Positions 53,184-62,606 of a stretch of DNA of 64,000 nucleotides are shown one piece after another. Each line of letters opens with the position of its first letter. The stretch's first letter is position 1. Source of the stretch: Hassallia byssoidea VB512170 (GTDB lineage Bacteria > Cyanobacteriota > Cyanobacteriia > Cyanobacteriales > Nostocaceae); NCBI RefSeq assembly GCF_000817785.2, contig NZ_JTCM02000017.1, positions 1-64,000 on the forward strand, read 5' to 3'. The notes below the pieces were generated by a model. That model saw only the letters and a list, made by a program, of their open reading frames with translations. It searched no databases and was not told the origin of the DNA. The position numbers were made by a program, and so were the translations under genes.

Positions 53184-53561
53184 TTATTTTAGTGATTGAT
53201 TTAGAGATTGAATTTGATTAGATAGCATACGACTTAACTGCATAGCTTGGCTATAAAGTTGAGCGTAAACTTCTTGCTCTAAGTAGCCTACTTCTAATGC
53301 TACTCTCAAAAGGCTACGAACTTCCCCCGCAGAACCTTTAGCAAAATTGAGAAAATTCAAGTATTCTTTACGGGAATATCTTTCAAAGCCTTCTGCAATA
53401 TTGGTGGGGATTGATACTGATGCACGCCTTAATTGGTCTTTTAAGCCAAAATCCTTGCTCAGTTCACCATCTTTAGTTACTAAGTATATTTGCTTGACTA
53501 ACTCAATACCTTTTTGCCATACTTTTAAATCCTCAAAAGTTTCTATTTTCTTCTTTTCCAC
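53184..53561 (-). CDS. S23-type four-helix-bundle protein inside the min locus
   Basis: 125 residues, the family first seen in 23S rRNA intervening sequences: FEDLKVWQKGIELVKQIY, LKDQLRRASVSIPTNIAEGF and RKEYLNFLNFAKGSAGEVRS. Function unknown; in many bacteria it sits in repeat-rich insertions. GTG start. It lies between minC and minD on the same strand, with G/C-rich repeats on both sides, which looks like an insertion into minCDE. Confidence 0.9.
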   Translation of the reverse strand: MEKKKIETFEDLKVWQKGIELVKQIYLVTKDGELSKDFGLKDQLRRASVSIPTNIAEGFERYSRKEYLNFLNFAKGSAGEVRSLLRVALEVGYLEQEVYAQLYSQAMQLSRMLSNQIQSLNQSLK

Positions 53562-53574
53562 TTTTTTCCCGTTT

Positions 53575-53716
53575 CACGGCAGATGCTCCACTTGGTCCGA
53601 CACCAAGACCGCACTGCCTCCCCTTTCCCCCTTCCCCTTTCCCCTTTCACGGCAGATGCTCCACTTGGTCCGACACCAAGACCGCACTGCCTCCCCTTTC
53701 CCCCTTCCCCTTTCCC
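53575..53716. repeat. Two direct copies of a 73-bp repeat
   Basis: The unit begins CACGGCAGATGCTCCACTTG and contains GACCGCACTGCCTCCCC, a phrase also present near 154. Copies start at 53575 and 53648. They lie between minC and the S23-type gene. Confidence 0.85.
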
Positions 53717-53717
53717 C

Positions 53718-54701
53718 TTAAATCTTATTTAATTGCGAGCGGGAAAAATCACTTGCTTTAGAAATGCGAATTCCTTCGGGGGTGATATGTGCCACTTCTG
53801 GGTAAAATTGCAACGGGGATTTTTCGGGTGCCCTAGCGACAGCATCGGCAATCCGCAGTTGGGTAGGTTCCATTTGTACAGCCATAATTAGACACTCGCG
53901 ATTGCCACCAGCACCGGCGTGAGCAATTCCACGTAGACGACCCCAAACTAGAATATCTCCATCTGCGACTACAATACCACCTGGATTTAAATCTCCCAAG
54001 ATAATTACACTGCCTGGGTGACGAATTAAGTGTCCCGAACGCACGGTCATTTGCAGATAAAGGGCATCTGCTAGGGGTTGTGGGGCTGTTTGTGAGGCTA
54101 AATTGAGGGTAGATTCGGGTTGTACTTGTTCTACAGAATAGCCAGATGATACGGCAGCGATCGCTGTTTGCCGACGGCTGGTAGAAACTGATTTTAACTG
54201 AAGTTGAACTTCATTTAAAGATTCGGCGAGTTCTTGCAGTTGTCTGGTATCTAACAAGCGATCGCGTGCTACCAGATGCACTGGTGTGTTCGGTAAACGA
54301 AAGCGATCGCCACCCTTTAACCGCAGTTTCATTTGTTGCCAAATCTCAGACCAGCTGACTTCTGAGGGAGGCACTTGCGATTCTGTTGGTAAAATTAACA
54401 ACAGCCTTTCTGCTTCACTTTTCCACTGAACTTGGATCTTATTATCTACCGTGCTATCTAACAACGGCAAATCAGTGAATTCTACATCACCTTCGGCATT
54501 TGATTTTACATCCTCCTCAGAAGCCGAATTTGCCTCACCTTCGGTAAGTTCAGAATTCGACTTTAAATATACAAGGACAGAATCTACCTCTTTATCGGGA
54601 AGGACAGAATTTGACTCTGTATCACCTGGGGTAGAATTTGCTTCTACATCAGAGTTATTTTCAGCAGAATTTAAATCGGAGATAGCATAATCAGAAGTCA
54701 T
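53718..54701 (-). CDS. minC: Septum site-determining protein MinC
   Basis: 327 residues from ATG 54701. A long, acidic Ser/Asn/Glu-rich N-terminal extension (about 1–85) is followed by the MinC N-terminal region and the C-terminal beta-helix domain (about 210–310: SGHLIRHPGSVIILGDLNPG, GDILVWGRLRGIAHAGAGGN). The FtsZ-inhibiting part is larger than in E. coli (231 residues), as in cyanobacteria. The frame extends to 54797, but that part lacks conservation. It is separated from minD by the S23 insertion. Confidence 0.92.
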   Translation of the reverse strand: MTSDYAISDLNSAENNSDVEANSTPGDTESNSVLPDKEVDSVLVYLKSNSELTEGEANSASEEDVKSNAEGDVEFTDLPLLDSTVDNKIQVQWKSEAERLLLILPTESQVPPSEVSWSEIWQQMKLRLKGGDRFRLPNTPVHLVARDRLLDTRQLQELAESLNEVQLQLKSVSTSRRQTAIAAVSSGYSVEQVQPESTLNLASQTAPQPLADALYLQMTVRSGHLIRHPGSVIILGDLNPGGIVVADGDILVWGRLRGIAHAGAGGNRECLIMAVQMEPTQLRIADAVARAPEKSPLQFYPEVAHITPEGIRISKASDFSRSQLNKI

Positions 54702-54996
54702 GCAACACCAGCCAAAAGACAAGGGAGTAGGGACAAGGGACAAGAAAGTAGGGATTTTTAGACTTTGTTTTGAACTCCGCGATATGTAAGAGTGCATTCA
54801 TTGATTTTTACACTATCAGTGAGCAAAAAAGGGCATGTTTTTCTTATCGCTTTCTTGCTTTTCGCTTTGCCCTTTGCCGAAATAAATGCAACAAGTCTAA
54901 TATAGCGGTCAAGAGTTGTGTACAATACACGAGCGCTCTTATTCATCATGAAAGGATAATTGCTATATTTGAGATTAGTTGTAGGCAACAACATCC

Positions 54997-56322
54997 TCAC
55001 TCAGTATTTTTAGTTAATCTTTGATATACAGTTGCCAAAGCATCAGCATCACCGACATTACCGGGAAATAGCACCACTGGCAAGTTAGGGAACTGGGGAT
55101 GATCGGATGGAGTAATCACCATCGAACAACCAGCTAAAATTTGACCGAGTAAACGCGCTGTTGTCAATGCTAAACCATTACTTAAGACATCGTTTGAGGT
55201 AATACCACCCTTACTGATTAAGAATCCTATATCAGATGGTAAACCCCGGACAATATCCATTAATAACCCAGAAACTTTTTCTCCAAAGTCTAACCGTGTT
55301 TTTACATCTTTAAAAGAAAGTTCCTGACGACTGGTATAAACTACTGGTGTTTTTCCCGCGTTGTGTGCTGCCTGCGTACTTTCAAGAATCTCGGTTAGTA
55401 GTGTAGCAGATTGATTTGACTCATCAAGCAATCGCTGTACATTGACTTCGATTCCTACTGTTCCGTCTGCTTGTAATAATTTTTCTAACTGCTGAGTCGT
55501 TTTTTTGACATGAGAACCGACGATAACTGCACCTGGTTTGCCTCCACGTACATAATCAGCCATATTTTCGGCTGCGATCGCTTGGGTCGGTAATGCCGCC
55601 AAAGCAGTTAAAATACTCGCAGCACTGCGAAATAAAAAGCGTTTCCCAAGACTAGCTGCACTCAGCACATCTTCAGCAAAGCGATTTAAATCAGCTTGAG
55701 TTTCACCGTCAACGACAGCGCACTGATTACCAGTGAGTTTCATCAGTTTTTCCAGACTGCCAGCACGAATATCGGCAAGTAAAAATCTTTCTACTGCATC
55801 AGCTTTAATACGTCCTTGAGTTTTTTCTTCTACATACTTAGGTAAGTAACTGTAATGGTAGCCAAAAACCGAATCACGGGCAAATTCAGTTTCATGGACT
55901 GGGGTGGGTACGCTGTCGATAATTAAGTAATGTATACTATCGCGAGTGATGCGTCCGGCTTCAAAAAACGCGGGTACGAGAAAATGAGCATCAAACGGAC
56001 CGAGTTCAGCCGCAATAACGTCAGTTTCAATCGGGTAATGTCCGCGTAAAGTCGAATCAGAACGACTTACAATCAGAAAATCGTTAATTTCTTCTGCTTT
56101 TAACGCTAATTTTAAGTTATGGCAGACTTCTTTAGTTACGGATGCGGCTGATTCTGGAGGTAGCGACCTTGTATTAGTTAGTACAAAGAAAATTGGGGAA
56201 TCATCCTGTAAACCTGTGCGTAAAGTATCCACATCCCAGCGCATCAATAGCAAGCAACTGTGGACTGTTTGAGAACCTGTAGGGTCATCATCCAAAACAA
56301 TTATTTTTGGTTTTTTGCTCAT
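54997..56322 (-). CDS. Four-carbon acid sugar kinase family protein (DUF1537)
   Basis: 441 residues from ATG 56322. Family landmarks: IIVLDDDPTGSQTVHS near the start, SRSDSTLRGHYPIE, the central VIVGSHVKKTTQQLE and C-terminal LISKGGITSNDVL with VFPGNVGDADAL. Related enzymes phosphorylate four-carbon sugar acids with ATP; the substrate here is not predictable. It begins 5 bp after the stop of the membrane-protein gene, so the two are probably an operon. A TTG at 56331 is a weaker start. Confidence 0.88.
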   Translation of the reverse strand: MSKKPKIIVLDDDPTGSQTVHSCLLLMRWDVDTLRTGLQDDSPIFFVLTNTRSLPPESAASVTKEVCHNLKLALKAEEINDFLIVSRSDSTLRGHYPIETDVIAAELGPFDAHFLVPAFFEAGRITRDSIHYLIIDSVPTPVHETEFARDSVFGYHYSYLPKYVEEKTQGRIKADAVERFLLADIRAGSLEKLMKLTGNQCAVVDGETQADLNRFAEDVLSAASLGKRFLFRSAASILTALAALPTQAIAAENMADYVRGGKPGAVIVGSHVKKTTQQLEKLLQADGTVGIEVNVQRLLDESNQSATLLTEILESTQAAHNAGKTPVVYTSRQELSFKDVKTRLDFGEKVSGLLMDIVRGLPSDIGFLISKGGITSNDVLSNGLALTTARLLGQILAGCSMVITPSDHPQFPNLPVVLFPGNVGDADALATVYQRLTKNTE

Positions 56323-56327
56323 TAATA

Positions 56328-56990
56328 TCAACTAGAAGAATGTAACTTTCTTATCTCTGCTTGTACCTCAACGGCAATCTGCAATGATTCATTGAGAAGT
56401 TGAGCGTATTCGCTTGCTTGACTACTAACTTGTAAAGCTTGCAGATTGGCTAAATTATTCACAAATAACTCTTGGTTATTTGCCAGTAATTTTTTATTAT
56501 CTCGCAAAACTCGCTCTGTTTTCAGAGCGCGAACTAAATCTTCTCTAATAAGTTGCAAAGCCGCGATAACATTGTCTCTATCATTGATAGTACTTTCATT
56601 CCCAGATGTTGCCAGTTGATCGTTAATATCTATTGCTTGAATAACTCCATGATATTTATCAACTTCATCTAAAAGTATTGTCAGTGCTTGGGGACAAGTT
56701 TTTCGCCGCCATAACCAACGCCCAAATAGCACGGTAATTGGTACGATAGTTAGTAAGCTGATTCCGATTAAAATCGAAGATCCAATTGTCGGCAAAATGA
56801 TAAATGCATAAATAAACCCGACAATTATCGGGGTGAGTGCTAAAGCCACAAGCATTTCATTGAAGAAAAATCCCCATCGTTTTTCTTTATCTTTGATAAT
56901 CGAGGGTCGAAAGACATCATCTGGATCGAATCCAGTTAAGCGTCTGAGTTCCCCTTTGGTAATTTCTAAACCTAATAAGTCTGGCTGCAC
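56328..56990 (-). CDS. Two-TM membrane protein upstream of sugar kinase
   Basis: 220 residues. Cytosolic N-terminus, transmembrane helices at about 48–70 and 73–93 (ALALTPIIVGFIYAFIILPTIG, SILIGISLLTIVPITVLFG), then a helical, probably coiled-coil C-terminus (about 130–220, RVLRDNKKLLANNQELFVNNLANLQ). GTG start with AGGAG 9 nt upstream. No family recognised. Confidence 0.7.
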   Translation of the reverse strand: MQPDLLGLEITKGELRRLTGFDPDDVFRPSIIKDKEKRWGFFFNEMLVALALTPIIVGFIYAFIILPTIGSSILIGISLLTIVPITVLFGRWLWRRKTCPQALTILLDEVDKYHGVIQAIDINDQLATSGNESTINDRDNVIAALQLIREDLVRALKTERVLRDNKKLLANNQELFVNNLANLQALQVSSQASEYAQLLNESLQIAVEVQAEIRKLHSSS

Positions 56991-57732
56991 AACTGGATAC
57001 TCCTGTGGAAGTGCGAGTTGCGTATTTATTTTAGTCGGGTTTGGTACTTAAGCAATGCACTCTTTCCCGCATTGCTGTTAAATTCGCAAACATAGCCGTT
57101 CTTAGTTGGATGCAATTGCATTGTTCTATCGTCCGTCGCGTGTAGGGGCACGGCTAGCCTTTGCCCCTACGAGTGTATTGGACTCAACCAATAACCGCTA
57201 TATTAATACAGATAAAAGGGTGGAGTTCAAAAGCAAGCTTTAAACTCACAACCCAGATTTTGTTTGTATCAGATAATGCACCCTTCCCTACTGTACAGAC
57301 GTGAATAATCGCGTCCGTATAAAGACTACACAAGTATAGAGGCGATTTCCATACCGAACGGTATTTTTACCAGAAGCGATCGCATTAAGTAAAAATAAGA
57401 AAATTAGCGATTTATAGGAAAAGTGAAAGCGATCGCTTGTATTCTAAACCAGGATTGTTGCTTTCATAGCTGGTATAGAGGCTTTTGCATCGGTTGAAAA
57501 TGCTTATAAATTGCAGATATTAAATCAGAAAAGCCTGATATTTGCATTTTTTGAGCGATCGCCCTCTCAATATATACTAGTTGTAAAAGCGCGATCGCTT
57601 TTCGAGGATGCGTTCTGATGCCTGCGGCAACGCTAGCCTGCGGCAACGCCAAGGGCGAACGCGAACGGAGGAAACCTCCGCTCAGACTTTCCGCTTTTTC
57701 TTATACAGTTTAGGTCGAGTTCACCTACCCTT
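56991..57732. other. HIP1-rich gene-free region
   Basis: About 740 bp without a supported gene. It has several GCGATCGC sites, a GTAGGGGCA/TGCCCCTAC palindrome (57142–57170) and a GCCTGCGGCAACGC direct repeat near 57620–57650. A 62-codon frame at 57464–57652 is mostly repeat-encoded. Confidence 0.6.
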
Positions 57733-58302
57733 ATGCTTAATAAAAATTCAATCAAGAAGTTGACTTGTTTAGTGGCGATTGCTGGTGTTACTACAGCGAT
57801 CGGTTTTCCTGTCTTAGCTAAACCCAGATCATTCTATCCGCGTTATGCTCTTTTTCAGCCTTCTGCTTACAGCAGCGTTCCCTATCGCAATTCTGAGAAA
57901 GACATTGCCCAAACGCTAATACAGGATGGTAAATTTGCTAATCTTGTGGATGAATTAAAGCAAGCTGGTCTTCTAGATACTCTCAAGCAAGGTAATTACA
58001 CAATTTTTGCGCCAACCGATAAAGCCTTTAACGCAGTACCTAAAGATGTCTTCAAGCGATATAGCCAGTCAGCAAACCGAATGAAAGTCTTGAAATATCA
58101 TTTGGTTGCCGGTGAAATCACTAAAGAAAAGGTCGATAGTGGTGCAGTCAAAACTCTTGAAGGTCAGCCGGTGAAAATTGTTGTTGACGATTCTACTGGT
58201 ACAGTCAAGTTAAATAATGCGATCGGTAAGTATCCTTCTACCGTTGCCAGCAACGGTGTAATTATTGAAGTTAACGAAGTACTTCTACCGACTGGATTTT
58301 AA
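57733..58302 (+). CDS. Secreted fasciclin-domain protein
   Basis: 189 residues. Signal peptide (about 1–29, TCLVAIAGVTTAIGFPVLAK) and one fasciclin/FAS1 domain (about 55–187) with both hallmark boxes: NYTIFAPTDKAFNAVPKDVF and NGVIIEVNEVLLPTGF, plus the YHLV segment. Fasciclin proteins act in adhesion at the cell surface. Followed by a strong terminator. Confidence 0.92.
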   Translation: MLNKNSIKKLTCLVAIAGVTTAIGFPVLAKPRSFYPRYALFQPSAYSSVPYRNSEKDIAQTLIQDGKFANLVDELKQAGLLDTLKQGNYTIFAPTDKAFNAVPKDVFKRYSQSANRMKVLKYHLVAGEITKEKVDSGAVKTLEGQPVKIVVDDSTGTVKLNNAIGKYPSTVASNGVIIEVNEVLLPTGF

Positions 58303-58364
58303 GTTTAGCTTTGCTCTTACTCAAAGTAAGTATCGCCAATTTGAAAAATGTATATAACTATTGC

Positions 58365-58392
58365 GGGATAGGCAAAATACCTATCCCTTTTT
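58365..58392 (+). terminator. Terminator after the fasciclin gene
   Basis: GGGATAGG-CAAAATA-CCTATCCC stem followed by five T. Confidence 0.85.
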
Positions 58393-58561
58393 AATTAGTA
58401 AAATGAAAATTGTGTTCGTAGTGAGCGATTTATCGCTCCGGGCAAAGATTAGGACTTACGCACGCTCTCAAATGTGACATCATGTGTAATCACGCAATAA
58501 ATGCCTGAAAATCCCCACCTAATATTATTAACGCAGTAATTCTGGATTCCCAACAAAAATT

Positions 58562-58897
58562 ATGGATAATATAGAACGCTATCGACAATTTGTCAAACAA
58601 ATCTTGAGCGAACATGCCCAAATAGCCACCACTACAGACACGGTAAAAGCGGAATTAATTTTTGACACTGAACGCGACCATTATCAACTTGCTTATGTTG
58701 GCTGGCAAAGAGATAAACGGGTATTTGGTCCGGTGATGCACTTTGACATTCAAGAAGGTAAAATTTTGATTCAATATAACGGCACCGAAGAGTCTGTTGC
58801 TGAACGACTCGTATATATGGGTGTACCTACAAACGATATAGTTATTGGGTTTCATTCATCTTTTAAACGCCAATTTACCGGGTATGCAGTAGGTTAA
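58562..58897 (+). CDS. xisI: XisI-family protein
   Basis: 111 residues matching the XisI fdxN-element excision-controlling family throughout: MDNIERYRQFVKQILSEHAQ, DTERDHYQLAYVGWQRDKRV, FGPVMHFDIQEGKILIQYNG, TEESVAERLVYMGVPTNDIV. Usually paired with xisH just upstream, which is absent. A Uma2-type gene follows after 37 bp. Cyanobacteria carry many copies, and the link to fdxN excision applies only to the founding member. Confidence 0.9.
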   Translation: MDNIERYRQFVKQILSEHAQIATTTDTVKAELIFDTERDHYQLAYVGWQRDKRVFGPVMHFDIQEGKILIQYNGTEESVAERLVYMGVPTNDIVIGFHSSFKRQFTGYAVG

Positions 58898-58934
58898 TGG
58901 ATGGTAAAGTCAAATATATGTGGAGGTTGTAACT

Positions 58935-59579
58935 ATGACCCAAGCCCAAACCCAAGCACAAACCGAACCAAAATTATACACCTTTGATGAGTTTATCGAA
59001 TGGTATCCAGAAAACTCGCATATTCGCTACGAATTGCATGATGGGGTAATTGTTGAGATGCCTAAACCTAAAGGGAAGCATTCAAAATTAACAGGTTCTC
59101 TTGTTGGAAAGTTGCTTACAACTATTAATGAGATTCGCAAAACCGATATTTGGTTTATCCCCAGAGAATCAATTGTTAAACCGCATCGTGATAAGTCGGG
59201 TTACGAACCGGACATTATTATTTTGAATGAAGAAACTATTGGTATTGAAACGCGCTGGGAAACTGAATCAATTATTCAAAATGCGCTAACTGTCAAATTA
59301 ATAGTAGAAGTGGTTAGCACCAACTGGCAGGACGATTACTACGACAAACTTCGTGACTATGAAGGTATGGGCATCCCAGAATACTGGATTGTAGATTATG
59401 CTGCTTTGGGTGGACGTGATTTTATCGGTTATCCCAAACAACCCACTATCTTTGTATGCGAGTTAATTGATGGGGAATATGTAAAAAAAATGTTCCGAGG
59501 GAATGACTTAATTAAATCCCCTACCTTCCCACAATTAAACCTCACTGCACAACAAATTTTTGATTCGGTTTCAGCATGA
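58935..59579 (+). CDS. Uma2-family endonuclease-like protein
   Basis: 214 residues of the Uma2/DUF820 PD-(D/E)xK family, abundant in cyanobacteria: YTFDEFIEWYPENSHIRYEL, GYEPDIIIL, LIVEVVSTNWQDDYYDKLRD and GIPEYWIVDY, which supply the PD and ExV catalytic pattern. Function in the cell unknown. ATG at 58935 has GGAGG 8 nt upstream; a GTG at 58920 is less likely. Confidence 0.88.
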   Translation: MTQAQTQAQTEPKLYTFDEFIEWYPENSHIRYELHDGVIVEMPKPKGKHSKLTGSLVGKLLTTINEIRKTDIWFIPRESIVKPHRDKSGYEPDIIILNEETIGIETRWETESIIQNALTVKLIVEVVSTNWQDDYYDKLRDYEGMGIPEYWIVDYAALGGRDFIGYPKQPTIFVCELIDGEYVKKMFRGNDLIKSPTFPQLNLTAQQIFDSVSA

Positions 59580-59621
59580 CAAAAACGATACTTCTCAGAC
59601 ATCCTCTAAGAAAATTAAATT

Positions 59622-59730
59622 GTAGGGTGCGTTGCGCTGCGAGAGTACGGCACCCTACTGAACGGTATTAGCTTATATCATGACAGGTTTATTACATATG
59701 ATGTAGAGACGTAGCACTGGAACGTCTCTA
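59622..59730. repeat. GTAGGGTGC and GTAGAGACGT palindromic repeats
   Basis: GTAGGGTGC / GCACCCTAC (59622–59630, 59650–59658) and an imperfect GTAGAGACGT…ACGTCTCTAC hairpin (about 59702–59728). The first family recurs at about 63175–63246. Confidence 0.7.
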
Positions 59731-59756
59731 CCAGGAATTCGCTACATTCTGTGCAA

Positions 59757-62606
59757 CTATTGCCAATTTCCCACCAGAACAAAAGGCGCCCAGTAATGAG
59801 GATGATTGTATTGCTTCTCTTTCGAGTCTTTTAACAAACTCAATTGTGAATTTTGCAGTACTTGCGCTCTATTTATTTTCTTTTCTTTAGCTTGCTCTAA
59901 CTGACGATACAATTCACCCATGATTTTGGCAGTACTTTTATCTTCTACTGACCAAAGTGTTGCTAAGGTACTTCTAGCACCAGCTCGCACTGCTACCCCA
60001 GCCAATCCTAAAGCAGCGCGTTCGTCTCCACTAGCTGTCTCGCAGGCTGAGAGAACTAATAATTCGATTGGTCTACCCTGATTAAGTGTGCTGTTTCTTA
60101 ATAAGTTACCAAAATCGATAACATTAATGCGGCTATCCCAGGCAAGAATAAATGTATCTTCAGCTTTAGAGCTAAACTGACCGTGTGTAGCTAGATGGAC
60201 TATAGGAAAACCAGAACTACCAATCTCTTTTTTGAATTCTTTGCTGGTGAATTGAGCGTTGAGGATCGGCTGAGATGGAATTCCAGAGTTTTTAATTTGT
60301 TTGAGTTCTTCTTCTACGTATATTAATGGCTTAAATTGTCCTGTAAATTCTTTGCTAACTTGACTTAATCCGGCTGTTAATGCTCTTAAATTAATCTCAG
60401 CTAACGGTTTTGGTTCGATTAGTTGCAAACCAGAAGTTACAGCAATCGGATACTTTTCTATGAGATATTTATTGCCATCATAAAGGATAGACATTGGGAT
60501 ATTCCGCAATTCACCATCCAAGACAAAAACTAAGTTACTAACTTTACTTGTTGCTAATTCTTTTTCTAGTGGTTGAATCAACCAGTTATATAACTGTTGG
60601 TATTCAGGTAAAAAACCTTCTACTATACTGTCAGGAGTTAGCAAAGAACGCTGCACGTTTTCTACAGTTTCCTCAAAAGCAGGTCGAGAAATTTGTTTTG
60701 TATGAAGGCTTAAAGGTTGATTGGGTAGGCTGAGAATAACTTCTAAGCGATCGCCTAAAATTATTGGATAAATAACCGCTGCTGTTTTGTCTACTTTATC
60801 AATCTGTTTTGCATTTCCTTCTACACACGCTTCTCGAAAAAAGTTGTTGAGTTCAGCTACTTGCAGAGATTCAATTACATCACGAGCTTGAATTAGCAAT
60901 TTTTGGCTTTTGTCATTCTTTAATTGTTTATTCAAACTAGCAGCATATTGTAAGTCTAAATCAACTAACTCTCGGTAAATTGGTTCGACGCGATCGCGAA
61001 ACGAAAACTGTAGTTCTGCATTATTTGCGACTAAATCACCGCGTAATGATTGAAGAGCATTATAAGCTTTGGTGTAAGCAGCGATCGCATCTTCTATATT
61101 TTCTTGATTTTTACGTATTCTTCCCAACTGCCAGAAAAACTGGTAAGCTATGTCTGGTGCTGAAAAATTTGAAACTATACTCAAAGCCTGTTGAGTAAAT
61201 TTTTCGGCTTGTGTCTGTGGTGTTGCTTCAGTCAGTTCATACAGTCCACCACGATTTCCTAATGCATAAGCTTCAGCTCGTTTGTCTTGTAAACTTCTGG
61301 CTTGTTCTGTGGCTCTAATTAAGATTTTATCAATGTCGTCGAAAGTTGGCACTTGAGAATTAGCACCCAGCGTCAATTTTTTGGTTTGAGCTAAGTTAAT
61401 AATAGTTTGAGCAAAGTTGATTTGTTGGTATACTCCGCTACGACTGGGGGATAAATTAGGGAATTGAGAATTAAGCGATCGCCATAATTCTTCTGTTGCT
61501 GAGGTTTGTTCAAGTTTCAGCAAGAAATTTAGTTGATTCAGTTGTGCTTGCTGTCGTATCATCGGCGATGGAGACAACTTTATCACCTCACCATAAGATA
61601 ATAATGCTTTTTGTTCGTAATTCTCTCTGATGCTGCGAACTCGTTCTCTTTCAGCTATTTCTCGTGCAGTGTTGCCTATACTTAAATAGGTAGCAGCTAT
61701 GTCTTGAGGAGATTGCAATTTTTCAGCTAGATTTAAACTTTTTGCTAAAATGATTTCTGACTGCTGTGGCTGATCTACTAATCGTAGCACTTCCCCAAGG
61801 CTTCTTAATCCCACCGCTACAGTTAGAGAAGGAGATTCATTGTCAAATTTTATCAGCTTTTGAGTTAAGTTTTCTCTACTTAATTGTCCTAACTCTTGAC
61901 AATTTGTCACTTGTTCAATCTGCTTATTGAATACTTCTAATAAAGTTTTGCAAGCGCGAGGATAAAGACCCAAATCTTGCATTGCTTGAGTTTGATTTAT
62001 CTTGCTTTGGGCAACTTTCAAAGGTTGATTAATTTTGCTATAGATATTAGCAGCTTCTTGCCAAGAGTTGAGAGCATTTGCCGATTGTCCGATTTCTCTT
62101 TGCAAAGAACCGAAAACGTCTAAAGTTTGAGCTTGGATTTCAAGTTTTTCTTTATTTTCTGGCTGGCTTTTGAGAATTTGTAAACTTTGGGCGATCGCAT
62201 CAGATGCTTGTTCCCATTGTCCTAATTGTTGATAAGTCAAAGAGAGATTGCTCAACGCCATAGCTTGATTTAATCTATCACCTTGAGCCAGAAAAACATT
62301 AGCTGTTAATTTCCATGCCGCTACCGCTTCTATGAATTTTCCGTCACGATATAATTGAATAGCTTTGTTAGCTTGCTGTTGGGCATTCTGCGGACTTTGG
62401 ACAATAAAAGTTGATGCAGGAACTTTAGCAATAACAGGTGAGATTGCCGCTGAGAGGATAAATAACAAAGCTGCGAGAAAGAGCGATCGCTTTTTAGAGG
62501 ATTTTGGCAAAGTCTGACCTGAGACTTTAAAACCCTTTATCGCGTTCTTATATATTCTTTCGATAAAACTCTTCAATTTTCGATTAAATCCAGACTTTTT
62601 ATACAC
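59757..62606 (-). CDS. TPR–CHAT caspase-like protein
   Basis: 949 residues. N-terminal hydrophobic segment (about 43–62, SLFLAALLFILSAAISPVIA), then TPR-like repeats (about 75–500) and a C-terminal CHAT domain (about 640–949) with the caspase-type dyad: His in IVHLATHGQFS and Cys in LLVLSACETASGDE, followed by the typical GLAGVAVRAGARSTLATLW. CHAT proteins are caspase/separase-fold proteases or scaffolds; cyanobacterial ones often sit beside haemagglutinin-type secreted proteins, as here. GTG start with AGGGGGA upstream. Confidence 0.92.
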   Translation of the reverse strand: MYKKSGFNRKLKSFIERIYKNAIKGFKVSGQTLPKSSKKRSLFLAALLFILSAAISPVIAKVPASTFIVQSPQNAQQQANKAIQLYRDGKFIEAVAAWKLTANVFLAQGDRLNQAMALSNLSLTYQQLGQWEQASDAIAQSLQILKSQPENKEKLEIQAQTLDVFGSLQREIGQSANALNSWQEAANIYSKINQPLKVAQSKINQTQAMQDLGLYPRACKTLLEVFNKQIEQVTNCQELGQLSRENLTQKLIKFDNESPSLTVAVGLRSLGEVLRLVDQPQQSEIILAKSLNLAEKLQSPQDIAATYLSIGNTAREIAERERVRSIRENYEQKALLSYGEVIKLSPSPMIRQQAQLNQLNFLLKLEQTSATEELWRSLNSQFPNLSPSRSGVYQQINFAQTIINLAQTKKLTLGANSQVPTFDDIDKILIRATEQARSLQDKRAEAYALGNRGGLYELTEATPQTQAEKFTQQALSIVSNFSAPDIAYQFFWQLGRIRKNQENIEDAIAAYTKAYNALQSLRGDLVANNAELQFSFRDRVEPIYRELVDLDLQYAASLNKQLKNDKSQKLLIQARDVIESLQVAELNNFFREACVEGNAKQIDKVDKTAAVIYPIILGDRLEVILSLPNQPLSLHTKQISRPAFEETVENVQRSLLTPDSIVEGFLPEYQQLYNWLIQPLEKELATSKVSNLVFVLDGELRNIPMSILYDGNKYLIEKYPIAVTSGLQLIEPKPLAEINLRALTAGLSQVSKEFTGQFKPLIYVEEELKQIKNSGIPSQPILNAQFTSKEFKKEIGSSGFPIVHLATHGQFSSKAEDTFILAWDSRINVIDFGNLLRNSTLNQGRPIELLVLSACETASGDERAALGLAGVAVRAGARSTLATLWSVEDKSTAKIMGELYRQLEQAKEKKINRAQVLQNSQLSLLKDSKEKQYNHPHYWAPFVLVGNWQ

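Noticed and set aside
57464-57652. 62-codon minus-strand ORF
   Set aside because: Largely encoded by GCCTGCGGCAACG and HIP1 repeats; no Shine–Dalgarno or family.
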